A DNA stretch of 64,000 nucleotides, taken from positions 7,998,001-8,062,000 of the forward strand of contig NZ_CP151726.1 in assembly GCF_038443385.1 (NCBI RefSeq). Reading direction: 5' to 3'. The translations under genes and the position numbers were made by a program. This document shows, one piece after another, positions 1 to 7,106 of the stretch. The notes under the pieces are model-generated. The model was given only the letters and a program-made list of their open reading frames with translations, was not told the DNA's origin and did no database searches. How positions within the stretch are numbered: position 1 is the first letter of the stretch; each line of letters begins with the position of its first letter. This DNA comes from Stieleria varia. Lineage in GTDB: Bacteria > Planctomycetota > Planctomycetia > Pirellulales > Pirellulaceae.

Positions 1-239
1 CTTTGATCGACAAGGCCGCAGCATTATGCTTCTCGCTAGTGATGAATCATCCGTTTGTCGACGGAAACAAGAGGATCGGTCATGCCGCGATGGAGACCTT
101 TCTGGTTCTCAACGGGCGCGAGTTGAATGCGGCTGTTGATGACGCCGAATCTCTGTTCTTGAAACTTGCGGCTGGTGATGTCGAACGCGGCGAACTCGTA
201 GATTGGATCACCGCAAATGTTTCCGCGAAGGACGCCTGA
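1..239 (+). CDS. Doc/Fic-family death-on-curing toxin, truncated by the left edge
   Basis: The visible 78 residues carry HPFVDGNKR, the signature loop of the Fic/Doc fold (H-x-F-x-D/N-x-N-K-R), followed by a helix (IGHAAMETFLVLNG) typical of Doc proteins. Doc is the toxin of the Phd-Doc toxin-antitoxin system and inactivates EF-Tu by phosphorylation. The reading frame is open to base 1, so the N-terminus and any upstream antitoxin lie outside the window. Doc proteins are about 125 residues, so roughly a third is missing. The gene ends 20 bp before the first of three related palindromic repeats and is the first visible member of a row of small same-strand genes, a context where toxin-antitoxin genes are common (integron arrays). 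Whether it is active cannot be judged. Confidence 0.8.
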   Translation, partial: LIDKAAALCFSLVMNHPFVDGNKRIGHAAMETFLVLNGRELNAAVDDAESLFLKLAAGDVERGELVDWITANVSAKDA

Positions 240-259
240 CACTCGGATGGCCCGTGTCT

Positions 260-394
260 GCCAACATGGTTTTTACGCTAGGCCTTCGGCACACCGCTGT
301 CGTTTGTTCAAGCCGCCCTCTGCTGGTACAATTTCCGTAGTTCAGGCATTGTTCGCTTCGTTCAGGGCGGTGTCGTAAAAACCTTCCGTTACCC
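260..394 (+). repeat. attC-like imperfect palindrome, copy 1
   Basis: About 135 bp. The left end reads GCCAAC-AT-GGTTTTTACG and the right end CGTAAAAACC-TTCC-GTTACC, so outer AAC/GTT boxes and a 10-bp inner arm are inverted. A second pair (ACACCGC near 291, GCGGTGT near 367) lengthens the stem, and one arm carries about 13 unpaired bases. This asymmetric hairpin layout with outer AAC...GTT is that of integron attC sites. The outer boxes do not fully match the RYYYAAC/GTTRRRY consensus. Copy 2 at 822-958 shares most of this sequence. Confidence 0.6.
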
Positions 395-410
395 GCCCTC
401 AACCCCTTGA

Positions 411-827
411 GTGAACGCCGTCTCACACGACTCACAACAGTTTCGAATCTCGCAAATGTTGCTTGCGACAATTCTTTTTGCGTTAACATTTGCGGCCGCC
501 ACCACCATCAAGCTCGGTGGGAACGAATGGGGCTTGTGGGGGCTCGTCGCATCGGCGGGGCTCGCCACGCGGTATGTTGGTTGGTTCTGTGGCGTGTCGT
601 TGGGTCGCGTGACTCGCCATGCTTTGGCGTGGTTTGTCGGCGTGGCAGGGTGTGCTTTGGCGATCGTCGCAATCGAGTTTCGTGACCGTCCATCTATTGG
701 CCGACTGATGCAAGATTTACCTGATGGACTTGGCGCAGCGGCTTTGATCTATGGCTTGGTTGTTGCGACGCTATTGGAATGCGTGTTCGTTCTGTCTACC
801 GTCACTCGTAAATCAACGGGCGGCTAA
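411..827 (+). CDS. Small integral membrane protein of unknown function
   Basis: 138 residues with about four hydrophobic segments (roughly residues 14-36, 42-65, 70-88 and 105-128). No family is recognised. The GTG at 411 lies about 20 bp after the GTT of repeat copy 1, and the TAA stop (825-827) lies inside the left box of repeat copy 2. The gene therefore occupies almost all of the ~564 bp between the two palindromes, as a gene does in an integron cassette. An ATG at residue 16 (456) is an alternative start that would shorten the first helix. Function is unknown; a membrane-acting cassette product is all that can be said. Confidence 0.6.
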   Translation: MNAVSHDSQQFRISQMLLATILFALTFAAATTIKLGGNEWGLWGLVASAGLATRYVGWFCGVSLGRVTRHALAWFVGVAGCALAIVAIEFRDRPSIGRLMQDLPDGLGAAALIYGLVVATLLECVFVLSTVTRKSTGG

Positions 828-958
828 CATGGATTTTACGCTAGGCCTTCGGCACACCTTTGTCCTTTGGCAACGATCGCTGGTATTGGTACAATCGCTA
901 GTAGTTCAAGCGTCGGCCGCTTCGTTCATGGCGGTGTCGTAAAAACCTTCCGTTGCGA
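822..958 (+). repeat. attC-like imperfect palindrome, copy 2
   Basis: About 137 bp, starting GGCTAAC-AT-GGATTTTACG and ending CGTAAAAACC-TTCC-GTTGCGA. It shares CGCTAGGCCTTCGGCACACC, GGTACAAT and GGCGGTGTCGTAAAAACC with copy 1, while the centre is more variable. The stop codon of the preceding gene is embedded in its left box, and the next gene starts 21 bp after its GTT. This fits a recombination-site repeat better than a terminator. Confidence 0.6.
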
Positions 959-974
959 GACTCAATCATACGAG

Positions 975-1220
975 ATGGACGCTTCAAACCAACCAACTGC
1001 CAAACAAGGGCAATACCTCGCGTTCATCTACTACTACACGAAACTGAATCGGCAACCACCCGCTGAATCGGACATGCAGCGGTACTTTCGCACTTCACCG
1101 CCCACGGTTCACAACATGGTCGTCAAACTCTGTGAGCGTGGCTTCATTTCCCGTGAACCAGGGCGTAGCCGGACGATCCGTTTGTTGGTCGATCGCGATT
1201 CCATTCCGGACCTGGACTAG
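975..1220 (+). CDS. Stand-alone LexA-type winged-helix DNA-binding protein
   Basis: 81 residues covering little more than the LexA N-terminal DNA-binding domain (about residues 9-70): TAKQGQYLAFIYYYTKLN, then RQPPAESDMQRYF, a recognition helix around PPTVHNMVVKLCERGFI, and the wing SREPGRSRTIRL. The C-terminal Ser-Lys autoprotease domain of true LexA is absent, so this is not a self-cleaving SOS repressor; it may be a small dedicated regulator. The ATG at 975 was chosen because it opens the domain and lies just after repeat copy 2; the frame also continues upstream into the repeat, which is unlikely to be coding. It ends a few bases before the third, more diverged repeat. Confidence 0.75.
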   Translation: MDASNQPTAKQGQYLAFIYYYTKLNRQPPAESDMQRYFRTSPPTVHNMVVKLCERGFISREPGRSRTIRLLVDRDSIPDLD

Positions 1221-1224
1221 CCTG

Positions 1225-1372
1225 TCGCTCAACACAGGTTCCACAGGTGTCCGACCCGGGGCGTTCGGATCAGGCTCGCTCTTTGGCAACAGACACCGGC
1301 GTTGGTACAATCTCGTCACTCAACATCAACCACGTCGTTCACGACGGTGACGCAAGGAGCGACGATTCATTT
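1225..1372 (+). repeat. Diverged third copy of the attC-like repeat
   Basis: Shares the core CTTTGGCAAC...GTTGGTACAATC with copy 2 in the same order and spacing, and follows the stop codon at 1220 directly. The outer arms are poorly conserved: GTCGCTCAAC on the left, GAGCGACG on the right. Boundaries are approximate. It supports a repeated gene-plus-palindrome arrangement. Confidence 0.45.
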
Positions 1373-1385
1373 ACTGATGCGATTG

Positions 1386-1440
1386 GTAATGGGATTCGCC
1401 AGAATTCCTTTCGGGCAGGATTTCTGACAAACTCCACGAC
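1386..1440. repeat. Interspersed palindrome, TTCGCCAGAAATCC family, copy 1
   Basis: Left arm GTAATGGGATTCGCCAGAAT, spacer, then a decayed right arm (GGATTTCTGACAAACTCCAC). It is the same element as the nearly perfect hairpin at 52520-52574 and the single arms at 4906 and 6804. It is probably a non-coding dispersed repeat. Confidence 0.6.
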
Positions 1441-1547
1441 GCCACCAATTGATGAGGCGTCCCTCAACTCCTGCCATTGTCGATCGCAGTCCACTGAATT
1501 GTCACGTCTTACCTCCCTCGACGAGTTTCATCGGACCCGATACGAAC

Positions 1548-1946
1548 ATGACCAATCAACCCACTTTCCAGTCGGCTTTTCCCTACCAGAGTGATGTCTT
1601 GTCACTGCCCGTGACGGATCTTGATGTCGCGTCGAAGTGGTACTGTCGACATTTCGGCATGACGGAAGTGGAACGCAAAGAGTCTCCTTGCCCGAGCGTC
1701 ATCCTGGAACGCGACGGGGTACGAATCGGCTTTGCGATCAATGGTGGAGATGCGTCACAGGATGGGGCAGCGATTTTGGTCAATGACATTCACTCGCTCA
1801 AAGACGAGTTTGAAGCCAACGGCGTCGATGTCGCCGAACTGAGCGTGGACCGACGCGACGGACAAGAGTTCTATGTCTTCTTTGTCGTCGCGCCAGACGG
1901 ACTTTGCTATTACGTTCACGAACCGAAGACTGGTGAGGACTTCTGA
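1548..1946 (+). CDS. VOC (glyoxalase/bleomycin-resistance) superfamily protein
   Basis: 132 residues from the ATG at 1548, with the beta-alpha-beta-beta-beta pattern of one vicinal-oxygen-chelate module pair: VLSLPVTDLDVASKWYCRHFGM opens the first half, and FYVFFVVAPDGLCYYVHEP closes the second with the usual PDG turn and terminal E. Members bind a metal and catalyse isomerisations, ring cleavage or drug inactivation, or act as binding proteins; the substrate cannot be inferred here. The frame is open upstream to about 1449, but that part overlaps a dispersed palindrome and does not look like VOC sequence. It is the fourth small plus-strand gene in the row; VOC proteins are frequent integron cassette products. 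No clear palindrome follows it. Confidence 0.8.
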   Translation: MTNQPTFQSAFPYQSDVLSLPVTDLDVASKWYCRHFGMTEVERKESPCPSVILERDGVRIGFAINGGDASQDGAAILVNDIHSLKDEFEANGVDVAELSVDRRDGQEFYVFFVVAPDGLCYYVHEPKTGEDF

Positions 1947-2326
1947 TGGCATGGATCAATGCTGTGGCTGGGTAAGCAGCCCGACCAAGTGTCGTGATCG
2001 AACCAATCGGGCCAATCGTCCCAGCCTTTCCAGACGTTCCTTGTGACCTTATTTGCTAACTGTCCGCTAGCAGAATCCGTCATACGACCCTACGGATCAG
2101 TCCGGCGAGGAAATCTGGTGAAGATTGTGGGGGTTGCGAACGGCAAAAGCACTCTTTTTCAGACGTTTTCTGCCCAAAACGCTCAAGTCTTGCGTAATCT
2201 TGATTGGAGCCATAGGCGATCCGCTTCGTGCGGCTGCGCGTCTGAGTTCTTCGTGAGGCTTCGCTGTACTAACGCCAGCTCCCAAACGATGTCACCAAGT
2301 TGAGTTCATAGAGAAGGCCGTCTACC
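1947..2326. other. Intergenic stretch without a recognisable gene
   Basis: 380 bp between the VOC gene and the YTV gene. Short open frames exist on both strands but none shows a recognisable domain or a convincing ribosome-binding site. A Shine-Dalgarno-like GAGAAGG at about 2311-2317 belongs to the downstream gene. No attC-like palindrome was recognised here. Confidence 0.5.
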
Positions 2327-3901
2327 GTGTTGATTCGATTCCGACACATCACTCCCGTACTTTTCACCGCCGCGATCCCGTTGGGGCTGATCTCGCTCGC
2401 AGGTTCCACGGCTGCCACCGCCCAAGACGCGTGTTTTCAGCCTGCGTATCGGCTTGAGTGCGAACCCGTAATGGAACCGCAGCAGGTCCAACGCTATCGC
2501 ATCGGCTATGAAACTCAGTACGTCGACGAGACAGTCACCCGATATCGACCGGTGACCAAAACGCGTACCGAAATGAAAGAGTACCGCGTCGCCCGACCCG
2601 TTACTGAAACCAGCTATCGGGAAGAAACCTACACGGTGTGGAAACCCGTGACGGAAACCAGCACGCGTGACGAAACCTACACGCAAACCCGGTACGTGAC
2701 GGAGACCTCCGAGCGTGAAGAGCAGTACACGACCTATCGCCCTGTGGTGGAGACGCAGTATTACCAAAAACAATATGCGGTTCAGCGACCGGTCACCGAA
2801 ACCCACATGGTCCAGCAACAATACGCGGTCCAACGTCCTGTCACTGAGACGATGACGCAGACACAGCAGGTAACGTCCTACCGCCCCGTCACGACGATGC
2901 AAACGCAAACGATCGACGCGGGCGGCTACGTGCCTCAAACACAAGTGACTCCCGGCAGCGTGCAAATGGGACTCGCGTATCAACGTAATTTGTATGCGGT
3001 GCCCGGTCCCCTGGGAATCTTTTCCCGTAACTACGGCGGCTACGTCCCGGTTCAACAGGTCACGCCACCGACCGTGCAGACCCAGTACATGTACCGGCCC
3101 AATTACATTCAACAACAGGTCGCCCAAACGTCGTACATGCCGGTGACTGAGCAAGTTCAGGTGCCCTTCCAAGTCCAACGTATGCAAACCGAAATGGTCA
3201 CCCAAAATGTGCCCGTTCAGTCGACACGCATGGAGACTCAAATGGTGACGCAGAACGTGCCGGTTCAAACCACACGAATGGTCCCCACGACCGAAGTCCG
3301 CAAAGTACCCTTCGTGGTCCAACGTCCCGTGACGGAAACGTTGACTCGCAAGGTTCCCGTCACTCAACAACGCTGGGTGACAGAGGAACAGGTTCGCAAG
3401 GTACCCATCCAGTCGACTCGCACCGTTTACGAAACACGCCGCGAACCAGTCGAGGTCTCCTACGTCGAGCAAGAAGCGTATACCCAAGTAGTCCGACGCC
3501 CCGTGACCCGAAAGACGTACGTGCCCTACACCGAAACCGTGATGGTGCCGCGACAAGTCGTTCAGCGAGTCCCGCTGGGTTACTACGACGCGTTCAGCCC
3601 GGCCATCGTGAGTGGCTATTCAGCGTTTTCCAGTCCCTCCGTCAGTTCCACCATCGTGGATTCCAATCCAGTTGTGACACAGCCGAGAGAATCCTCGTCG
3701 ATGGTTGATCCCAAACCTCAGACGAGTATGAAGATGCGGATCGAGACTCCCGATGCATCGCCGTCCGACGCAAGCGAATCCCTGGAACTGGAACCCCCAA
3801 CGCCGAACTCCTCCGACGGTGAGCTTCCGGCACCCAAGACCGACGCGATCGATGCCGGCTGGAAGATCCGGTACCAGACTCGCAGTGCCCGAGAAGTTTG
3901 A
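2327..3901 (+). CDS. Secreted YTV-repeat protein, probable cell-wall component
   Basis: 524 residues. An N-terminal signal peptide (hydrophobic PVLFTAAIPLGLISLAGSTA, cleavage probably after ATA near residue 32) precedes a long Thr/Val/Tyr/Gln/Arg-rich region (about 50-430). That region is built from degenerate repeats such as YRPVTETxxxxQ, VQRPVTET and RKVPVxxxR. This is the planctomycete-specific YTV type of repeat, reported in cell-wall fractions of Rhodopirellula (established knowledge). The tail (about 440-524) is Ser/Pro-rich and acidic. Only two cysteines occur in the mature protein (ACFQ, LECEP), so one disulfide or intermolecular cross-links are possible. GTG at 2327 is the start, with AGAAGG about 10 bp upstream. 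It stands alone, without an operon. The tyrosine-rich repeats suggest a fibrous or cross-linked envelope protein (inference). Confidence 0.85.
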   Translation: MLIRFRHITPVLFTAAIPLGLISLAGSTAATAQDACFQPAYRLECEPVMEPQQVQRYRIGYETQYVDETVTRYRPVTKTRTEMKEYRVARPVTETSYREETYTVWKPVTETSTRDETYTQTRYVTETSEREEQYTTYRPVVETQYYQKQYAVQRPVTETHMVQQQYAVQRPVTETMTQTQQVTSYRPVTTMQTQTIDAGGYVPQTQVTPGSVQMGLAYQRNLYAVPGPLGIFSRNYGGYVPVQQVTPPTVQTQYMYRPNYIQQQVAQTSYMPVTEQVQVPFQVQRMQTEMVTQNVPVQSTRMETQMVTQNVPVQTTRMVPTTEVRKVPFVVQRPVTETLTRKVPVTQQRWVTEEQVRKVPIQSTRTVYETRREPVEVSYVEQEAYTQVVRRPVTRKTYVPYTETVMVPRQVVQRVPLGYYDAFSPAIVSGYSAFSSPSVSSTIVDSNPVVTQPRESSSMVDPKPQTSMKMRIETPDASPSDASESLELEPPTPNSSDGELPAPKTDAIDAGWKIRYQTRSAREV

Positions 3902-4091
3902 CCGCCTTTGTTTAGCCTGAGTCGACTGCATTTAGGAAGTCACGTCGGCTTAGGCAAGATTTAACGGCACGGCAATCGGGCTGCAAAATGCCCAGACGTT
4001 AGGTCGATGGTGCAGAAGAGTTAGACGCGGGATCGAAGTCGCAACTTCGACATCGGATGGAACCTGAAACGCTATCAAGGATGATTTAGCT

Positions 4092-4892
4092 GTGAGTCGA
4101 TTCACCCATAATGGGATGCCCGATCAACTCGGCATTTGGCGAGTCGGACGCACTTTGCAAAAAAGTGACCGATTTGTCGTCTCGCTTTGCCAGCCGGTCG
4201 ACGCAGGCCACGATCGACGATGGGACTATGCCATCAAATACCCGGCGTCGCATACGACCGAAGCAGTGATCGAAATCAATCAAGCGATCGCAGCGTCGTC
4301 GGTTGTCTCTCATCCGAATCTGGTCCCAGTACTGGATGGTTGCGTCACCGATCGTCAAGCTTTCTTAGTGATGCCATTTCTGCCGGGACGATCGATGCAG
4401 TGGCATTTGGACCATGGTCCCGCCAAACCACTGCCCGTTGCGTTGTGGTTGGTCCGCCAGACCGCCCAGGCTTTGGCGGTGATGCACGAAGCCGGCTGGA
4501 GCCACGGCGACGTGAAACCGGAGAACATCGTGGTCGCCGACAACGGCCATGCCACCTTGATCGACCTGGGATTCGCAGCGGACTGCTCTCAACCGAATGG
4601 GTCCGTCTTCCGTGGCACTCCGGAATACGCAGCCCCCGAATTGCTCTCAAACGCAGCACCACAGTCCTTTGCCTCGGACGTTTTCGCGCTGGGACGCGTG
4701 CTTTGGCAATGGCTGATCGCTAGCGATGTCGATGACGAGTCAATCCTCGGTCCGATCGTTGAAATGGTTGAATGGATGGTGGCTGAATCCCCCAGCAAAC
4801 GTCCCGATGCCAGTGATGTAGCCCGCAAGTTACTGCGAATGGAGATCGATACCCTGGGTCACCACATCGGCCCGCAGCGCAGAGCTGCCTAG
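4092..4892 (+). CDS. Soluble Ser/Thr protein kinase, short form, with degenerate glycine loop
   Basis: 266 residues covering a Hanks-type kinase domain. Visible are the VAIK-equivalent lysine (YAIKYP, K49), the catalytic loop SHGDVKPEN (D140), a DLG in place of DFG (about 158-160), the activation segment RGTPEYAAPE and the helix-F region FASDVFALGRVLWQWL. The P-loop near residues 14-30 lacks a recognisable GxGxxG, and HRD is changed to HGD. The HGD form is shared by some bacterial kinases, so activity is plausible but nucleotide binding may be weakened. No transmembrane segment or sensor domain follows; the chain ends about 15 residues after the C-lobe. The start is the GTG at 4092. Its substrate is unknown, and the neighbours give no clear clue. 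Confidence 0.85.
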   Translation: MSRFTHNGMPDQLGIWRVGRTLQKSDRFVVSLCQPVDAGHDRRWDYAIKYPASHTTEAVIEINQAIAASSVVSHPNLVPVLDGCVTDRQAFLVMPFLPGRSMQWHLDHGPAKPLPVALWLVRQTAQALAVMHEAGWSHGDVKPENIVVADNGHATLIDLGFAADCSQPNGSVFRGTPEYAAPELLSNAAPQSFASDVFALGRVLWQWLIASDVDDESILGPIVEMVEWMVAESPSKRPDASDVARKLLRMEIDTLGHHIGPQRRAA

Positions 4893-4905
4893 GAAAACTG
4901 ACCTA

Positions 4906-4942
4906 TTGGATTTCGCCAGAAATCCTACCGAGGGACGTGCGA
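4906..4942 (+). repeat. Interspersed palindrome arm, TTCGCCAGAAATCC family, copy 2
   Basis: Reads TTGGATTTCGCCAGAAATCC followed by GAGGGACGTGCG. The inverted version of the same sequence, including CGCACGTCCC, occurs at 6804-6841 on the other side of the insertion sequence. Confidence 0.65.
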
Positions 4943-4999
4943 TTAGCATTCCGCTCAGTCGCGGATGCGACGACAGCATACAGCCTGGGGCGCGAGCCC

Positions 5000-6517
5000 T
5001 CTTTATCCTACACATCTCCGATGAGCCTTTTGTAGGCGAGGAAAGCTTCGTGGTACGACTCGATTTTCCGCATTCCTCGCCAGATCGTTGTGGAGCCGGG
5101 CGGGCCTTGGCCTTTCTTGTCCAGATAGCCGCCAAGCTTGGCGACCACCAGCATCCATTCGCCGATCGTGGGAGGTGTTTCGGGAACCTCACGTCCGGCA
5201 AAGACCACGAGGTACGTCGCCTTCCAAAAACTGGCATCGTAGAAACGCTCGCAACTGACTTGCGGACAAACTCGATTGGCGGTCTTGAGTTGCTCGACTC
5301 GAAACCCAGTGATCATCAAAAGCGTCACCGCACGCACGTATGTATCGATCTGCTCGTACTTCAGCTTCTCAATCTTCATGCCGCTCTTGAGCGTCTTGAA
5401 ATACAGTTCGATGTCCCAGCGGCGACAATAAGAACCAATGACTCGTTCGATTTCCGAGATCGTCGAAATGGGGAGCGATGTAAAAAGTAACCAGCGGATC
5501 GGCTCTTCGCCTTCGGGTGCGTCCGTTTCGACGGCCTCGACAACATTGATCGTCACGTCGGGAGCACGACCACCAGGGCGTGCCGGGCCGCGTAAAGTGA
5601 CCTGCCGGGCACGAATCGAAATCGATGCTACCCGGGCACTGCGACTCATCCGACGAGCACGCGTTTCTCCGATAATTAATGACTTTCGCTCGCTTAAATC
5701 GATTTCACGCTGAAACTGAAACTCCGTCTCCTGCATCACTTCGGAGATCGTCCTGGTTTCACCTTGATCGAGCACTGTGCGATCTTGGCAACCACGAATG
5801 ACGTAGTCATAGTTGGCCGCCAGATCATCGGTTTGCGCTAGCAATTCATAAATATCAGACTCGCTGTCCGAGACGCCAATGTAGTGCGTCTGGGGATGAG
5901 CCAGTGCGATTTGCTCGCCACTTTGAAACATCTCCAGCCAACGGTAGCTTTCTTTTTCTTCAAAGGCTTGCTGGCGTCGCAGGTTGACTTTTTCTGTTTT
6001 GTTCAGATCCGTCTTGATGTCATCACGCGTCCAAATGCACTGATCGACCGTGCCCAGAACAAGTCCATCCTCGGTGATCGCATAGAGTGGGTGCAGAAAA
6101 AAACCGAATTTGTCCCGACTCTCCAACGGCCCGGCCCCGCGGACTTGCCGCTGTGGTTTGGTGAGATCACAGACGGTGGTATCCTGGGATAGGATGACGA
6201 CCGGTTGCTCGGCGGTGCGAGCGATTGAAGCATCATTGTGGGCTTTGAGAATGCCGTCCACAGGGATATTTCGATTGTTTACCAAACGGTAGGTTGCCTC
6301 AAGTTTCGCGTTGTCCTTACACGCACTGGGCGTAGATTCGGCAATCTCGGACTGTTGCTCAAGAATCAGGGCGACACGTCGCTCCCGCCGCTTATCACCT
6401 AAATCCAAAGTCCGAAGCTCATCTTTTATCCAGCTTGCCATTGTCCCGATCCCTGGGGAAGTGTTTTGTCGACTCCAACCGACCAAAGGGTAGAAAAAAA
6501 GATGTGTAGGATAAAGA
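5000..6517 (-). mobile_element. IS4-family (IS50-like) insertion sequence with target-site duplication
   Basis: About 1518 bp. The ends are a perfect 18-bp inverted repeat, TCTTTATCCTACACATCT at 5000-5017 and its complement at 6500-6517. The element is flanked on both sides by the direct repeat GGGCGCGAGCCC (4988-4999 and 6518-6529), read as the target duplication. If the ends start one base further out (CTCTTT...), the duplication is 10 bp instead of 12. IS4-family elements give duplications of about 9-12 bp. It carries one transposase gene. Removing the element restores CCTGGGGC-GCGA-GCCCCAGG, a perfect 8-bp stem with a four-base loop, so the target was a hairpin. The intact ends and duplication imply a recent insertion. 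Confidence 0.9.
5008..6441 (-). CDS. IS4-family transposase, IS50/Tn5-like
   Basis: 477 residues from the ATG at 6441 (MASWIKDEL...). The N-terminal DNA-binding module has the Tn5-type pattern ELRTLDLGDKRRERRVALI...ACKDNAKLEATYRLVNN. The RNase-H-like core follows: VILSQDTTVCDL holds the first catalytic Asp, HYIGVSDSESDIYELL the second. The catalytic Glu lies in the C-terminal Y-x2-R-x3-E region (YCRRWDIELYFKTLKSGMKIEKL), the YREKG-type motif of IS4. The length matches Tn5 transposase (476). No frameshift or internal stop is seen, so it should be active. The stop codon lies within the left inverted repeat. An upstream in-frame start at 6540 would begin outside the element and is rejected. Confidence 0.92.
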   Translation of the reverse strand: MASWIKDELRTLDLGDKRRERRVALILEQQSEIAESTPSACKDNAKLEATYRLVNNRNIPVDGILKAHNDASIARTAEQPVVILSQDTTVCDLTKPQRQVRGAGPLESRDKFGFFLHPLYAITEDGLVLGTVDQCIWTRDDIKTDLNKTEKVNLRRQQAFEEKESYRWLEMFQSGEQIALAHPQTHYIGVSDSESDIYELLAQTDDLAANYDYVIRGCQDRTVLDQGETRTISEVMQETEFQFQREIDLSERKSLIIGETRARRMSRSARVASISIRARQVTLRGPARPGGRAPDVTINVVEAVETDAPEGEEPIRWLLFTSLPISTISEIERVIGSYCRRWDIELYFKTLKSGMKIEKLKYEQIDTYVRAVTLLMITGFRVEQLKTANRVCPQVSCERFYDASFWKATYLVVFAGREVPETPPTIGEWMLVVAKLGGYLDKKGQGPPGSTTIWRGMRKIESYHEAFLAYKRLIGDV

Positions 6518-6529
6518 GGGCGCGAGCCC

Positions 6530-6803
6530 CAGGTGAACACCGCCCGACGCCGCCAACAAGCCGCGGAGCGGCGACAGATTGCATCCGGCCCACCGCGTGC
6601 TGTGGGCTACACCAAACGTTTTATGCTGTCGCTGCTCCGCAGCTTCTGGGCGGACTCGCTTGCAGAAACATGGGGTTGGCACCCCATGCTGTATGCTGTC
6701 GCTGCTCCGCAGCTAAACCGGGGTGCGCTGGCTTCGCCGCGACCCCAGGCTATGTTGTTGACCACTTCGTGGTCGACTTGGAAAGTCGAGCGACAATTGT
6801 TTA
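6530..6803. repeat. Cluster of short interspersed palindromic repeats
   Basis: Non-coding DNA made of several short elements. ATGCTGTCGCTGCTCCGCAG occurs twice as a direct repeat (6623 and 6693), and GCGGAGCGGCGACAG is inverted to it at about 6567. TGGGGTTGGCACCCCA (6671-6686) and GACCAC-TTC-GTGGTC (about 6760) are hairpins. Positions 6773-6805 hold a lone decayed copy of half of the 101-bp tandem repeat found at 59.6-61.1 kb. The cluster lies next to the IS and before mlaE. No gene is supported. Confidence 0.65.
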
Positions 6804-6841
6804 CCGCACGTCCCGAAAGGAATTCTGGCGAATCCCATTAC
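6804..6841 (-). repeat. Interspersed palindrome arm, TTCGCCAGAAATCC family, copy 3
   Basis: Reads CCGCACGTCCCGAAAGGAAT then TCTGGCGAATCCCATTAC, the inverse of the copies at 1386 and 4906. With the copy at 4906 it forms an inverted pair about 1.9 kb apart around the insertion sequence and repeat cluster. Confidence 0.65.
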
Positions 6842-7106
6842 AAAGTGCGTCATGGAGTGCAGTCGCCCCTCGGCACCGGACACAAAGTTTAGCTAATCCG
6901 CAAAGTCAGCCCAGCCGATACCAAACGTGACGGTTTTCTGTGGGTCGTTTTGCGCGCTCGTTCGGTTTCACGTTGAAACGCAGAATGTTTCACGCTGTTT
7001 CGGCCCATCCATCCAGAGATGGCTTGGTTTAGCGGTGTCCTCCTCCCAGTCCCCGATCTCGAAATCACAACCACGCGCTGGTCGTCCACCGACCATCGGT
7101 GAGTCG

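Noticed and set aside
2043-2303. Possible 86-codon gene before the YTV gene
   Set aside because: No domain, no convincing ribosome-binding site, and a competing frame on the opposite strand.
2306-3556. Large minus-strand open frame opposite the YTV gene
   Set aside because: It is a shadow of the repetitive, codon-biased plus-strand gene, which has a signal peptide and a ribosome-binding site.
6441-6540. Upstream start for the transposase at 6540
   Set aside because: It would begin outside the inverted repeat of the element and add residues unlike any IS4 transposase.
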